From RGIG1934 sp964492545 (GTDB taxonomy: Bacteria; Bacillota; Clostridia; Lachnospirales; Lachnospiraceae), in contig CAZBKO010000045.1 in NCBI GenBank assembly GCA_964492545.1, positions 1 to 16,439 of the forward strand: a stretch of DNA of 16,439 nt. The letters are read 5' to 3'. Positions 1-6,399 of the stretch are shown piece by piece. The stretch's first letter is position 1. Each line of letters begins with the position of its first letter. A program made the translations under genes and the position numbers. The notes under the pieces are model-generated. The model made no database searches. It had not been told where the DNA came from and saw only the letters and a program-made list of their open reading frames with translations.

Positions 1-279
1 CTTAATGGCATAGTTCTCAGTAGGAAGACCAAATGCGTCCCATCCCATTGGATATAATACATTGTATCCCTGCATTCTTCTCTTTCTTGCAACTATATCA
101 AGTGCAGTATATGGTCTTGGATGACCAACATGAAGTCCCTGTCCTGATGGATATGGAAACTCTACTAATGCATAATATTTAGGTTTGCTGTAATCATCTG
201 ATGCAGCAAATGCTTTTTCATCATCCCAAATTTTATGCCATTTTTTCTCGATTACTTTTGGTGAATACATTTTTTCCAT
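1..279 (-). CDS. leuS: Leucyl-tRNA synthetase, N-terminal part (cut by the window edge)
   Basis: Cytosolic enzyme that charges tRNA-Leu with leucine. Only the first 93 codons are present; the reading frame runs open through base 1. The protein starts MEKMYSPKVIEKKW and has the class I 'HIGH' signature as HVGH at residues 50-53, inside FPYPSGQGLHVGH. This is followed by VLYPMGWDAFGLPTENYAIK, typical of bacterial LeuRS. I chose the ATG at 277-279 because AAAGGA lies 9 bases upstream; an ATG three codons later (268-270) is possible. The T-box leader directly upstream, with a leucine specifier, independently supports the identity. Expression is expected to rise when uncharged tRNA-Leu accumulates. 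Confidence 0.95.
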   Translation of the reverse strand, partial: MEKMYSPKVIEKKWHKIWDDEKAFAASDDYSKPKYYALVEFPYPSGQGLHVGHPRPYTALDIVARKRRMQGYNVLYPMGWDAFGLPTENYAIK

Positions 280-330
280 TTCTAAAAATCCTTTCATGTT
301 CATAATAATAAATAGGTTTGCCTTAACATT

Positions 331-592
331 GAAAAAAATCCATGCATCCCTATCAGTTACAATAGAGACGCATGGACTAACCATTCGCGGTACCACTCTA
401 ATTCACATATAAATATGTGCTCTTAAATATCCTGTAACGCAGATTACGCGCTTCTGACTACTTAGTTTCACCAGAAGGACTCAATAGGCGAGTTGGGAGT
501 TAAGTATTGCTGCCTCGCACCTTCCGGCAGTTCTCTTAAAATACCATTGCTCTTAATACTCCTAATCAATGTCTTTTCATATTTATTCAATA
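331..592 (-). promoter_or_regulatory. T-box leader of leuS (leucine specifier)
   Basis: On the minus strand the conserved T-box sequence TAGAGTGGTACCGCG lies at 386-400 and is followed by an intrinsic terminator. Upstream is a Stem I with a base helix GGAGT (558-562) pairing ACTCC (496-500) and a distal-loop element GGTGCGAGG (513-521). The specifier side reads ATACTTAACTCCC. The codon candidates are CTT (502-504) or CTC (497-499), both leucine, which agrees with the leuS gene downstream. A perfect inverted repeat with 7-bp arms at 404-419 probably forms one of the later leader stems. The start near 592 is inferred from the promoter. Confidence 0.92.
332..375 (-). terminator. Intrinsic terminator of the leuS T-box
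   Basis: On the minus strand a 14-bp stem (362-375 with 340-353, two G-T wobbles) closes an 8-base loop and is followed by A and seven T (332-338). The T-box sequence at 386-400 lies just upstream, as needed for the competing antiterminator. It would also stop read-through from the pseudouridine synthase gene. Confidence 0.9.
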
Positions 593-598
593 AATGTT

Positions 599-626
599 AT
601 TTTACCATAGGTATATTAATTGTCAA
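599..626 (-). promoter_or_regulatory. Sigma-A promoter of leuS
   Basis: On the minus strand a perfect -35 box TTGACA (621-626), a 16-base spacer and a -10 box TAAAAT (599-604) stand just before the T-box leader. The TGA stop codon of the upstream pseudouridine synthase gene (623-625) lies inside the -35 box. Confidence 0.75.
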
Positions 627-1297
627 GACGTTTTTGCAAACAGGTTCCATGGATACTGCATCGGCGGTTCACTTGTAAAATCCATATCTTTATGTGTTGC
701 CGGATGCTTAAATGCAAGTCTGTATGACCATAATGCGACCTCACATTTATTATCACGGCTTCCATATTTTCCATCACCAAGCAGTGACATTTTTCTTGAT
801 GCAAATTGAACTCTTATCTGATGTGTTCTTCCTGTATGAAGTTTGATTCTAAGAAGTGATACATTATTTCCAGCATTATCAGCTGTGTCAATACATGTGT
901 ACTCAAGTGAAGCTTCCTTTACACCTTTTCTCATTCTCTTGACAACAAATGATTTATTCTTAGATGAATCCTTGAACAGTAAATCCTTAAGTACTGCTTC
1001 CTTTTCATCCGGACAGCCATTAACAACTGCCATATACTCTTTAGTGAAATTACGTTCCTGTATAGCGGTTGATAGCTTAGCTGCGACAGTATTTTTCTTG
1101 CAAAATACCATTAATCCACCTACATTTTTATCAAGTCGGTGAACGACATAAATCGAGCCCTTTTCACCATTATCTGACAAATGCTCAGCAAGCTCATCTA
1201 CCATATTTTTTCCACCCTTCGAATCAGCCTGAGATGTATATCCTAACGGCTTTTCACATACAATTATCTCAGAATCTTCATAAACAATATTAATCAC
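623..1297 (-). CDS. RluA-family 23S rRNA/tRNA pseudouridine synthase
   Basis: Cytosolic enzyme isomerising uridine to pseudouridine in structured RNA; the exact target site cannot be read from sequence. The protein has 224 residues. The catalytic motif is HRLDKNVGGLMVF with the nucleophilic aspartate at residue 56. The second family block, LHTGRTHQIRVQFAS, is followed by LLGDGKYG. There is no N-terminal S4 domain, so it is one of the short RluA-like proteins rather than a full RluD. The start is GTG (1295-1297) with AAGGAG about 11 bases upstream; no better start is visible. In the active-site loop the usual Ser-Gly is Gly-Gly. It is the same strand as the helicase behind it but separated by 117 bases, so it may have its own promoter, which I could not place. 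No terminator follows before the leuS promoter. Confidence 0.88.
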   Translation of the reverse strand: MINIVYEDSEIIVCEKPLGYTSQADSKGGKNMVDELAEHLSDNGEKGSIYVVHRLDKNVGGLMVFCKKNTVAAKLSTAIQERNFTKEYMAVVNGCPDEKEAVLKDLLFKDSSKNKSFVVKRMRKGVKEASLEYTCIDTADNAGNNVSLLRIKLHTGRTHQIRVQFASRKMSLLGDGKYGSRDNKCEVALWSYRLAFKHPATHKDMDFTSEPPMQYPWNLFAKTS

Positions 1298-1370
1298 CTA
1301 TTTTAAATCTCCTTCAACATATACGTCATATTTTTCTTTCTATATCTTTTGAGTATAAATTTTATGTATT

Positions 1371-1404
1371 TAAAATGACATAAAGCTTAAAAGTTTCATG
1401 TCAT
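1371..1404 (-). terminator. Weak terminator-like hairpin after the DEAD-box helicase gene
   Basis: On the minus strand ATGACAT (1398-1404) pairs with ATGTCAT (1375-1381), with partial pairing inside, followed by a short TTTTAAA. The stem is AT-rich and the T-run short, so termination would be inefficient at best. Confidence 0.3.
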
Positions 1405-1414
1405 CCTAAATGTA

Positions 1415-3031
1415 TTACTTATTATTCTGTGGTTTTCTCTGGCTTCTTCCCTTAATAGGATTACCCTTTGAATCTAACTTCTTAGGCTTGCCATCTGTAT
1501 TCTTAGGTTTCTTCTCAATTCTATATGAATCGTCACGTCTGCCTTCAGATTTCTTTCTATCGCCTCTGTTTGACTCAGAACGTTTTCCGTCGCTTCTTCT
1601 GCCATCTGAGCGTCTTCCATCTGAACGTCTTCCATCAGAGCGTCTTCCGTCTCCTCTTCTACCATCAGAGCGTCTTCCATCACCATCACTTCTTCTTCTG
1701 TTTGGCTTGAAAGTCTCTACAGGAATATCAACCGGTTCTTCACCCATTGACTGGCGAAGAAATGCTGCTGCTATTTCAAGAGCTGTACAATCTTCATCAT
1801 TTATCTTCTGTTCGATAACCTTAGTTGCTTTTGAAATATCCTTATCTCTCATAATATCAAAGATTTCTGAAAGAATCTTCTCTGCCTTGCTCTCTGTTAC
1901 ATCACTTGCTGAAGGAACAGTTCTTAACTTAATCTTTGTCTTACAGGTTCTCTCTATATCTCTTACCTTATATATTTCTCTTCCAACAACAAGAGTGAAC
2001 GAACGTCCCTTCTTGCCTGCTCTACCTGTTCTACCAATTCTATGAACATAATATTCAATATCCTGTGGTACATCAAAATTAAATACTGCTTCCACATCAT
2101 CAACATCAATACCTCTTGCTGCAACATCTGTAGCAATAAGAATATCAGCCTTATCTGTCTTAAATCTCTTCATTACAACATCTCTCTGATGCTGAGAGAG
2201 ATCACCATGAAGTCCCTCTGCAAAATAGCCTCTTCCCTTGAGACTTTCAGCAAGTGTATCTACCATTCTCTTAGTATTACAGAAAATAAGAGTTCTCTTT
2301 GGATTATAGTAATCAAGAAGTCTGCATACTACTTCAATCTTATTTTCTCTCTTAACTTCATAATAATACTGCTTTACAAGTGGTATTGTAAGTTCCTTGC
2401 TTGCCACCTTAACAAGTACTGCATCAGGCTTCTGATACTGGCTTGTTATGTCAAGAATCGCCTGTGGCATTGTTGCTGAGAATAATGCTGTCTGGTGCTC
2501 CTGTGGCATCTGGCTAAGTACTGTCTCAATATCTTCTCTAAATCCCATATTAAGCATCTCATCAGCTTCATCAAGTACTATCATCTTGATATCATCAAGC
2601 TTAATTGTATGTCTTCTCATATGGTCCATTACACGTCCTGGTGTTCCGACGATAATCTGTACGCCAGCCTTGAGCGAGCGAATCTGAGTTGAAATATCCT
2701 GACCACCATAAATTGGTAAAATCTTAACTCCATGAGTAAATTTTGCAAATTTTCTCATTTCCTCTGCTGCCTGTATAGCTAATTCTCTTGTAGGACATAA
2801 TACCATTGCCTGCAAATGCTTATTAGCTACATCTATACTCTGAATAACCGGTATACCAAATGCTGCAGTCTTTCCTGTTCCTGTCTGTGCCTGACCAATA
2901 ATATCTTTGCCTTCAAGGAACACAGGAATAGCCTGTGACTGGATTGGAGTCATCATCTCAAATCCCATTTCTTTGATTCCCTTAAGAATCTTAGCATCAA
3001 TACCTGAATCTTCATATCTAATCTGTTCCAT
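1415..3031 (-). CDS. DEAD-box RNA helicase with basic repeat tail (CshA/DeaD type)
   Basis: ATP-dependent RNA helicase of 538 residues, likely acting in ribosome assembly, RNA decay or cold adaptation, as CshA/DeaD relatives do. The motifs occur in order: Q motif at 24-37, Walker A AQTGTGKT at 48-55, PTRELA at 80-85, GTPGR at 129-133, DEAD at 154-157, SAT at 185-187, LIFCNTKR at 248-255, ATDVAARGID at 300-309 and HRIGRTGRAG at 330-339. A helical region at about 375-430 matches the post-core segment of CshA-like proteins. The tail from 445 is very basic and holds repeated RRSDG units. The start ATG has AAAGG 6 bases upstream. It has its own strong promoter at 3127-3155 and a leader hairpin at 3067-3095. 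Core identity is certain; the subfamily is inference. Confidence 0.95.
   Translation of the reverse strand: MEQIRYEDSGIDAKILKGIKEMGFEMMTPIQSQAIPVFLEGKDIIGQAQTGTGKTAAFGIPVIQSIDVANKHLQAMVLCPTRELAIQAAEEMRKFAKFTHGVKILPIYGGQDISTQIRSLKAGVQIIVGTPGRVMDHMRRHTIKLDDIKMIVLDEADEMLNMGFREDIETVLSQMPQEHQTALFSATMPQAILDITSQYQKPDAVLVKVASKELTIPLVKQYYYEVKRENKIEVVCRLLDYYNPKRTLIFCNTKRMVDTLAESLKGRGYFAEGLHGDLSQHQRDVVMKRFKTDKADILIATDVAARGIDVDDVEAVFNFDVPQDIEYYVHRIGRTGRAGKKGRSFTLVVGREIYKVRDIERTCKTKIKLRTVPSASDVTESKAEKILSEIFDIMRDKDISKATKVIEQKINDEDCTALEIAAAFLRQSMGEEPVDIPVETFKPNRRRSDGDGRRSDGRRGDGRRSDGRRSDGRRSDGRRSDGKRSESNRGDRKKSEGRRDDSYRIEKKPKNTDGKPKKLDSKGNPIKGRSQRKPQNNK
1586..1696. repeat. 15-bp tandem repeats encoding RRSDG in the helicase tail
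   Basis: Seven units of the pentapeptide RRSDG (one as RRGDG), residues 446-482, are encoded by imperfect 15-bp units such as (plus strand) CGTCTTCCATCAGAG. A two-residue DG insert follows the first unit. The unit length is a multiple of three, so copy-number change would lengthen or shorten the tail without a frameshift. Such Arg-rich tails in DEAD-box proteins usually bind RNA. Confidence 0.85.
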
Positions 3032-3066
3032 CTACTACCTTTACCTTTCAAATGCATTCACATTAT

Positions 3067-3095
3067 AAAAAGCAGGTCATATTGACGACCTGCTT
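3067..3095 (-). terminator. Hairpin with T-run between ruvA and the helicase gene
   Basis: A GC-rich 9-bp stem (AAGCAGGTC with GACCTGCTT, arms 3087-3095 and 3070-3078) has an 8-base loop and, on the minus strand, five T at 3067-3071. It will terminate transcripts of the cotH-ruvA operon. The helicase promoter lies upstream of it, so the same hairpin is also in the helicase 5' UTR and may act as an attenuator. Confidence 0.8.
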
Positions 3096-3126
3096 AAAAG
3101 TGAACATTTCTTTACAAATCTGTGTA

Positions 3127-3155
3127 AGTATATAATTATTTCAGCCAAAAGTCAA
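3127..3155 (-). promoter_or_regulatory. Sigma-A promoter of the DEAD-box helicase gene
   Basis: On the minus strand -35 TTGACT (3150-3155), a 17-base spacer and -10 TATACT (3127-3132) lie in the gap after ruvA. The predicted start near 3120 gives a leader of about 90 bases that includes the hairpin at 3067-3095. Confidence 0.75.
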
Positions 3156-3165
3156 ACTATTTCTT

Positions 3166-3771
3166 CTATAAAATGCTTTTAAGTGCAAATTTAATTACAT
3201 CCTCCACCTCTGTGTTCTCATCAATTGGTGCTGCCTTTACAGCCTTCATTGATTCCGTCTGCGAATATCCAAGGGCAACCATTGCCTGAAGCGCCTCATT
3301 TCTGACCTCTGACATCTTCTGATTATCTGCAGAAATAATTTCATTATTAGAAGGACTTAAAATATCCTCAATACTTAACTTATCCCTAAGTTCAAGTATA
3401 AGCTTCATTGCCGTCTTGTTTCCAATTCCCGGAGCCTTGGCGATAGCCTTTGAATCCTCCGACATAACCGCCACTCTCAAATCATCCGGCGATAGTACCG
3501 AAAGAATTCCAAGTGCACCCTTAGGTCCAATACCATTTACACCGAGAATAAGCTTAAATAAGTCAAGCTCTTCCTTTGTCAGAAAGCCAAATAAAGTCAT
3601 TGCATCTTCCTTAACATTAAGATATGTAAATATCTTAGCTTCACTTCCAATTCCTCCGGTTCGCGAAAGAAGTGTTGCCGGTACAAATATGTTGTAACCT
3701 ATATTTCCATTGTCTATTATAATCTTATCAGCCTCAGCCGATACTATTTCACCTTTAATGTATGCTATCAT
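3166..3771 (-). CDS. ruvA: Holliday junction branch migration protein RuvA
   Basis: RuvA binds four-way DNA junctions as a tetramer and loads the RuvB motor for branch migration in recombinational repair. The protein has 201 residues, the usual length. It begins MIAYIKGEIV, has the OB-fold N-terminal region, then helix-hairpin-helix segments around LGVNGIGPKGALGIL and APGIGNKTAMKLILEL, and a C-terminal three-helix domain (NEALQAMVALGYSQTE). I start at the ATG 3769-3771, with AGGAG 8 bases upstream; an immediately preceding TTG is also in frame but is a less likely start. The start lies inside the end of the Gx gene (overlap 3755-3771), implying translational coupling. ruvB does not follow, which is unusual; the next gene is an independently promoted RNA helicase. 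Confidence 0.95.
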   Translation of the reverse strand: MIAYIKGEIVSAEADKIIIDNGNIGYNIFVPATLLSRTGGIGSEAKIFTYLNVKEDAMTLFGFLTKEELDLFKLILGVNGIGPKGALGILSVLSPDDLRVAVMSEDSKAIAKAPGIGNKTAMKLILELRDKLSIEDILSPSNNEIISADNQKMSEVRNEALQAMVALGYSQTESMKAVKAAPIDENTEVEDVIKFALKSIL

Positions 3772-4276
3772 CAACCCTGCTCCTGTTCAAAATCTTTATA
3801 ATTATACCTGCCAATATTCCTATAGCCAATCCTGTTATTATACCACCAACAATTAAAAATGGAATATAATACATTAGTCCATATGTCTTTACAAGAATTG
3901 AAGCTATAACAATTTGTCCGATATTGTGGCTTATTCCTCCAAGCACACTCACACCTTCAATACCAAATATGTTACTCTTTTTAGCTAAAATCATTACAAG
4001 CATACTAAGAAACGCACCTGCAAGGCTAAATAATATTGAAAACAGATTGCCAAACATAAAGCCTATAACAAGTATTCTTATGAAGTTAACTATTATCGCA
4101 GACCTTATGTCATACCTATATAGACATATTACAATCACAAAATTCGCAAGTCCAAGCTTTATCCCCGGTATGCCTACAGCCAAAGGTATAAGGGATTCAA
4201 TATAACTTAGTATAATTGCAAATGCACATATCATAGACATAGCTGCAATATACAAAGACTTATTATCTCGTTTCAT
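3755..4276 (-). CDS. Gx transporter family membrane protein (EetB / HepS component I-like)
   Basis: Integral membrane protein of 173 residues with about five to six hydrophobic segments. It contains the family blocks ESLIPLAVGIPGIKLGLANF, GGISHNIGQI and GGIITGLAIGI. The family resembles ECF-transporter substrate-binding (S) components and is often annotated as heptaprenyl diphosphate synthase component I. Relatives in flavin-based electron-transfer loci (EetB of Listeria, from memory) accompany ApbE and a NusG-II protein, as here. The start ATG overlaps the stop of the NusG-II gene (ATGA), and only a weak GGTG precedes it, so translation is probably coupled. It in turn overlaps ruvA. The transported substrate is unknown. 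Confidence 0.85.
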   Translation of the reverse strand: MKRDNKSLYIAAMSMICAFAIILSYIESLIPLAVGIPGIKLGLANFVIVICLYRYDIRSAIIVNFIRILVIGFMFGNLFSILFSLAGAFLSMLVMILAKKSNIFGIEGVSVLGGISHNIGQIVIASILVKTYGLMYYIPFLIVGGIITGLAIGILAGIIIKILNRSRVDDSIH

Positions 4277-4650
4277 CGCACAACACCATCCACATCATTG
4301 TCATCCTTTTCTGATTCAATAGTAATAACCAGCTTATGCGGAAGGCATACAATTGACTGCCCTGCATGTCCAATGCTTCCCTGATTCACACATTCTTCAT
4401 TGCTGCAATTTGCCTCAGAAATATATACTCTTGTATTCTTGATTATAATAATATTAATATCATCACCAGCTTCATACCTAAAGGTAGTATCTTTATCAAT
4501 TGGCATCTGTGCAACTATCTCACCATCAGCCTTAACAACAACCATATTTCCTGTATCTGATGAAAAAATATTAATTGCAAGATAGCTGAATCCTGCAATT
4601 AATATACAAATTACTATTAATACTATGTCATGTAATCTTTTACTGTTCAT
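4273..4650 (-). CDS. NusG domain II-containing membrane-anchored protein (EetA-like)
   Basis: A 125-residue protein with one N-terminal membrane segment (about 9-29) and an exported beta domain of the NusG-II family; it is not the transcription factor NusG. The conserved pattern is DGEIVAQMPID, then a cysteine-containing block with Cys82 and Cys87 (NCSNEEC), then SIVCLPHKLVI with Cys102 and His105. The cysteine/histidine spacing could bind metal or form a disulphide; this is inference. Its start lies inside the end of the cotH-like gene (overlap 4640-4650) with AAAGGA close upstream, and its stop overlaps the Gx start. Proteins of this type are known with ApbE and Gx in extracellular electron transfer clusters. 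Confidence 0.85.
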   Translation of the reverse strand: MNSKRLHDIVLIVICILIAGFSYLAINIFSSDTGNMVVVKADGEIVAQMPIDKDTTFRYEAGDDINIIIIKNTRVYISEANCSNEECVNQGSIGHAGQSIVCLPHKLVITIESEKDDNDVDGVVR

Positions 4651-6190
4651 CTGTTCCTTTACTTATACTGCTATTATATGTTTCAAGCTTGCGCTCTAAA
4701 TACTGTTTCATTGACATGTTAGAGTAAATATCATTCTCATCTCCATCATCATTTGAAAATCTAAACATTGATTTCTCAGCATTTTCAAAATCCTTATCAG
4801 GAGTTACACAATTCTCATAATTCTTCTTAGCAATATCATAATACTTCGTAAAGTTCTCTTCTGTCAACCATTTACTTGAAGCTACCTCAGCTAACATATC
4901 AACGTATTCATTATAATAAAAACCTTTTTCATCAATTACGGTCTTCAAATATAATGGATTATACTGGAATGAGCCAAGTCCGTCAGCCTTAGGTGAAAAT
5001 GGTGAAACTGCTGTCATTCCTGTTCCTTCCGGATTCCAGCCAACAGTAATACCAAATACCCTATCATTATCATATGGTACAAAAACAGCTTGTCCATCAG
5101 GCTTAATATATACGTAGTGATTGTTAAAATTATTTCTCATGTCATCCGGATTACCAACAAAGTAGCTGACTGCTGCAAACTTTACCCAGTAATCGCCATC
5201 AACAACTGTTTCAAAGCTTTCCTTAGTTACATCACTCTTGCCAATTGTATCGATAAGATTCTTAAGCAGTGAATTATCAGATGTCTTTTTATTTGTCTTA
5301 AGATCATAATTGTAAGACATTCCTGTATCAGGATCCTCTACACCATATGAAACACCATTAGAATAGCTGGCTGGCGAGTTAGTCCATGCTGCCTTATATA
5401 AATCTCCATCGTTCTCTTCACCATCATAGTATTTCTTAAGGAAATTCTTATCAACCGGTTCATAAACACTATACACACCAAGATTAATTCCACCCATTAC
5501 TGTGTTGGCAATGTTCTGATGCTGCGCCATTATACCAAAATCTCTAAACATCGCATTTGCATAGTATTCTCTAACATATGTAGTATCGAAATTCTTGTTC
5601 CACTTCATCTCAAGCGATGATAAGGTTGCAAAGGTTCTTTCTTCTCTGGCAAGCTTAGCATTCTCATCAGTCCACACCTGGGCCTCAGTTCCATAAAAAT
5701 CCGGATTATCAAAGGTTTCATCAAAGCTTAATCTCAAATGGATTAAATTATACATGCCTCTTTCTGAATCATAAAATGATTCTCTTGAAGTATTTCCCTT
5801 CATTCTAACTCCAACATCCTCAATCTCATAAGACTTATCGCCGATAGTGATTGTTACTTTATCAGCCCTTCTGTAAATTGGTGATTTTGAATGACGTTTT
5901 TGATATGTATCATAATCATTCTGAATCTTTTGAAGCTCTTCATTGGAAATATCAATCTTTACCTGAACATAATTATTAATATCAAATAAATCCTCAAACA
6001 GCTGTTCATCCTCTGACAAATTATCGTTCTTCTTATCAGATGTAGATTCTGCCTCTCCATCTGCTGCTGTATCCTGAACTACATTACCGCTTTCATCTGT
6101 TGTCTTCTCTTCCTTACCTTTACCACACGCCATCATCCCCGTTGCTGCCACACACAATGCCATGGTCATAGCTAACAATCGCTTTTTCAT
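4640..6190 (-). CDS. CotH kinase family lipoprotein
   Basis: A secreted, probably lipid-anchored protein of 516 residues. The signal peptide ends in GMMAC with the lipidation cysteine at 22, followed by a charged low-complexity linker to about residue 65. The CotH kinase fold follows: VRMKGNTSRE at 128-137, a SVYEPVDKNFL block at about 241-251, YFVGNPDDMRNNFNNHYVY at 343-361 and VPYDNDRVFG at 371-380, the last likely holding the metal-binding Asp of the active site. CotH of Bacillus phosphorylates spore coat proteins, but relatives are widespread in exported proteins, so a spore role here is unproven. It leads an operon with NusG-II, Gx and ruvA, each overlapping the next. The start ATG is preceded by GGAG/AAGG. 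The substrate is unknown. Confidence 0.88.
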   Translation of the reverse strand: MKKRLLAMTMALCVAATGMMACGKGKEEKTTDESGNVVQDTAADGEAESTSDKKNDNLSEDEQLFEDLFDINNYVQVKIDISNEELQKIQNDYDTYQKRHSKSPIYRRADKVTITIGDKSYEIEDVGVRMKGNTSRESFYDSERGMYNLIHLRLSFDETFDNPDFYGTEAQVWTDENAKLAREERTFATLSSLEMKWNKNFDTTYVREYYANAMFRDFGIMAQHQNIANTVMGGINLGVYSVYEPVDKNFLKKYYDGEENDGDLYKAAWTNSPASYSNGVSYGVEDPDTGMSYNYDLKTNKKTSDNSLLKNLIDTIGKSDVTKESFETVVDGDYWVKFAAVSYFVGNPDDMRNNFNNHYVYIKPDGQAVFVPYDNDRVFGITVGWNPEGTGMTAVSPFSPKADGLGSFQYNPLYLKTVIDEKGFYYNEYVDMLAEVASSKWLTEENFTKYYDIAKKNYENCVTPDKDFENAEKSMFRFSNDDGDENDIYSNMSMKQYLERKLETYNSSISKGTDEQ

Positions 6191-6208
6191 TTACCTTTTC
6201 TCCTTTTA

Positions 6209-6222
6209 CACATAAGTATGTG
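6209..6222. repeat. Perfect palindrome at the cotH-like transcription start
   Basis: CACATAAGTATGTG has 6-bp arms around a 2-base centre. It sits directly after the -10 box of the cotH-like promoter, over the predicted start, and before the ribosome binding site. It could be an operator or a small 5' hairpin. Confidence 0.4.
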
Positions 6223-6225
6223 AAT

Positions 6226-6254
6226 ATTATACAAAATAATAATTTACATAGCAA
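6226..6254 (-). promoter_or_regulatory. Sigma-A promoter of the cotH-like operon
   Basis: On the minus strand a perfect -10 TATAAT (6226-6231), preceded by TG, lies 17 bases from a -35 TTGCTA (6249-6254). The start is predicted near 6219, leaving a short leader before the ATG at 6190. Confidence 0.7.
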
Positions 6255-6339
6255 GATTATTCACGTAACCGTCAAATATATTCACCTGTTTGTCATATTT
6301 CAATTATATCTCTTCTAGAAATTTGCATTATCATCATAT

Positions 6340-6368
6340 TTGACACGCTAATATTATTGATGTATATT
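6340..6368 (+). promoter_or_regulatory. Sigma-A promoter of apbE
   Basis: -35 TTGACA (6340-6345), a 17-base spacer ending in TG, and -10 TATATT (6363-6368). The predicted start lies about 25 bases before the apbE ATG. The promoter is divergent from the cotH-like promoter with about 85 bases between the two -35 boxes. Confidence 0.75.
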
Positions 6369-6399
6369 ACATTATTATGTTAAATGAAAGGTTTCCAAT

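Noticed and set aside
404..419. Palindrome with 7-bp arms as a repressor operator
   Set aside because: It lies inside the leuS T-box leader between Stem I and the T-box sequence, where RNA stems are expected.
1586..1696. Short tandem repeats as a CRISPR array
   Set aside because: Units are contiguous 15-mers without spacers and lie in frame inside a coding region.
1410..2045. Long plus-strand frame with SERLP-type repeats opposite the helicase gene
   Set aside because: It is the reverse complement of the RRSDG repeat region. The minus frame has all helicase motifs, and the plus frame matches no family.
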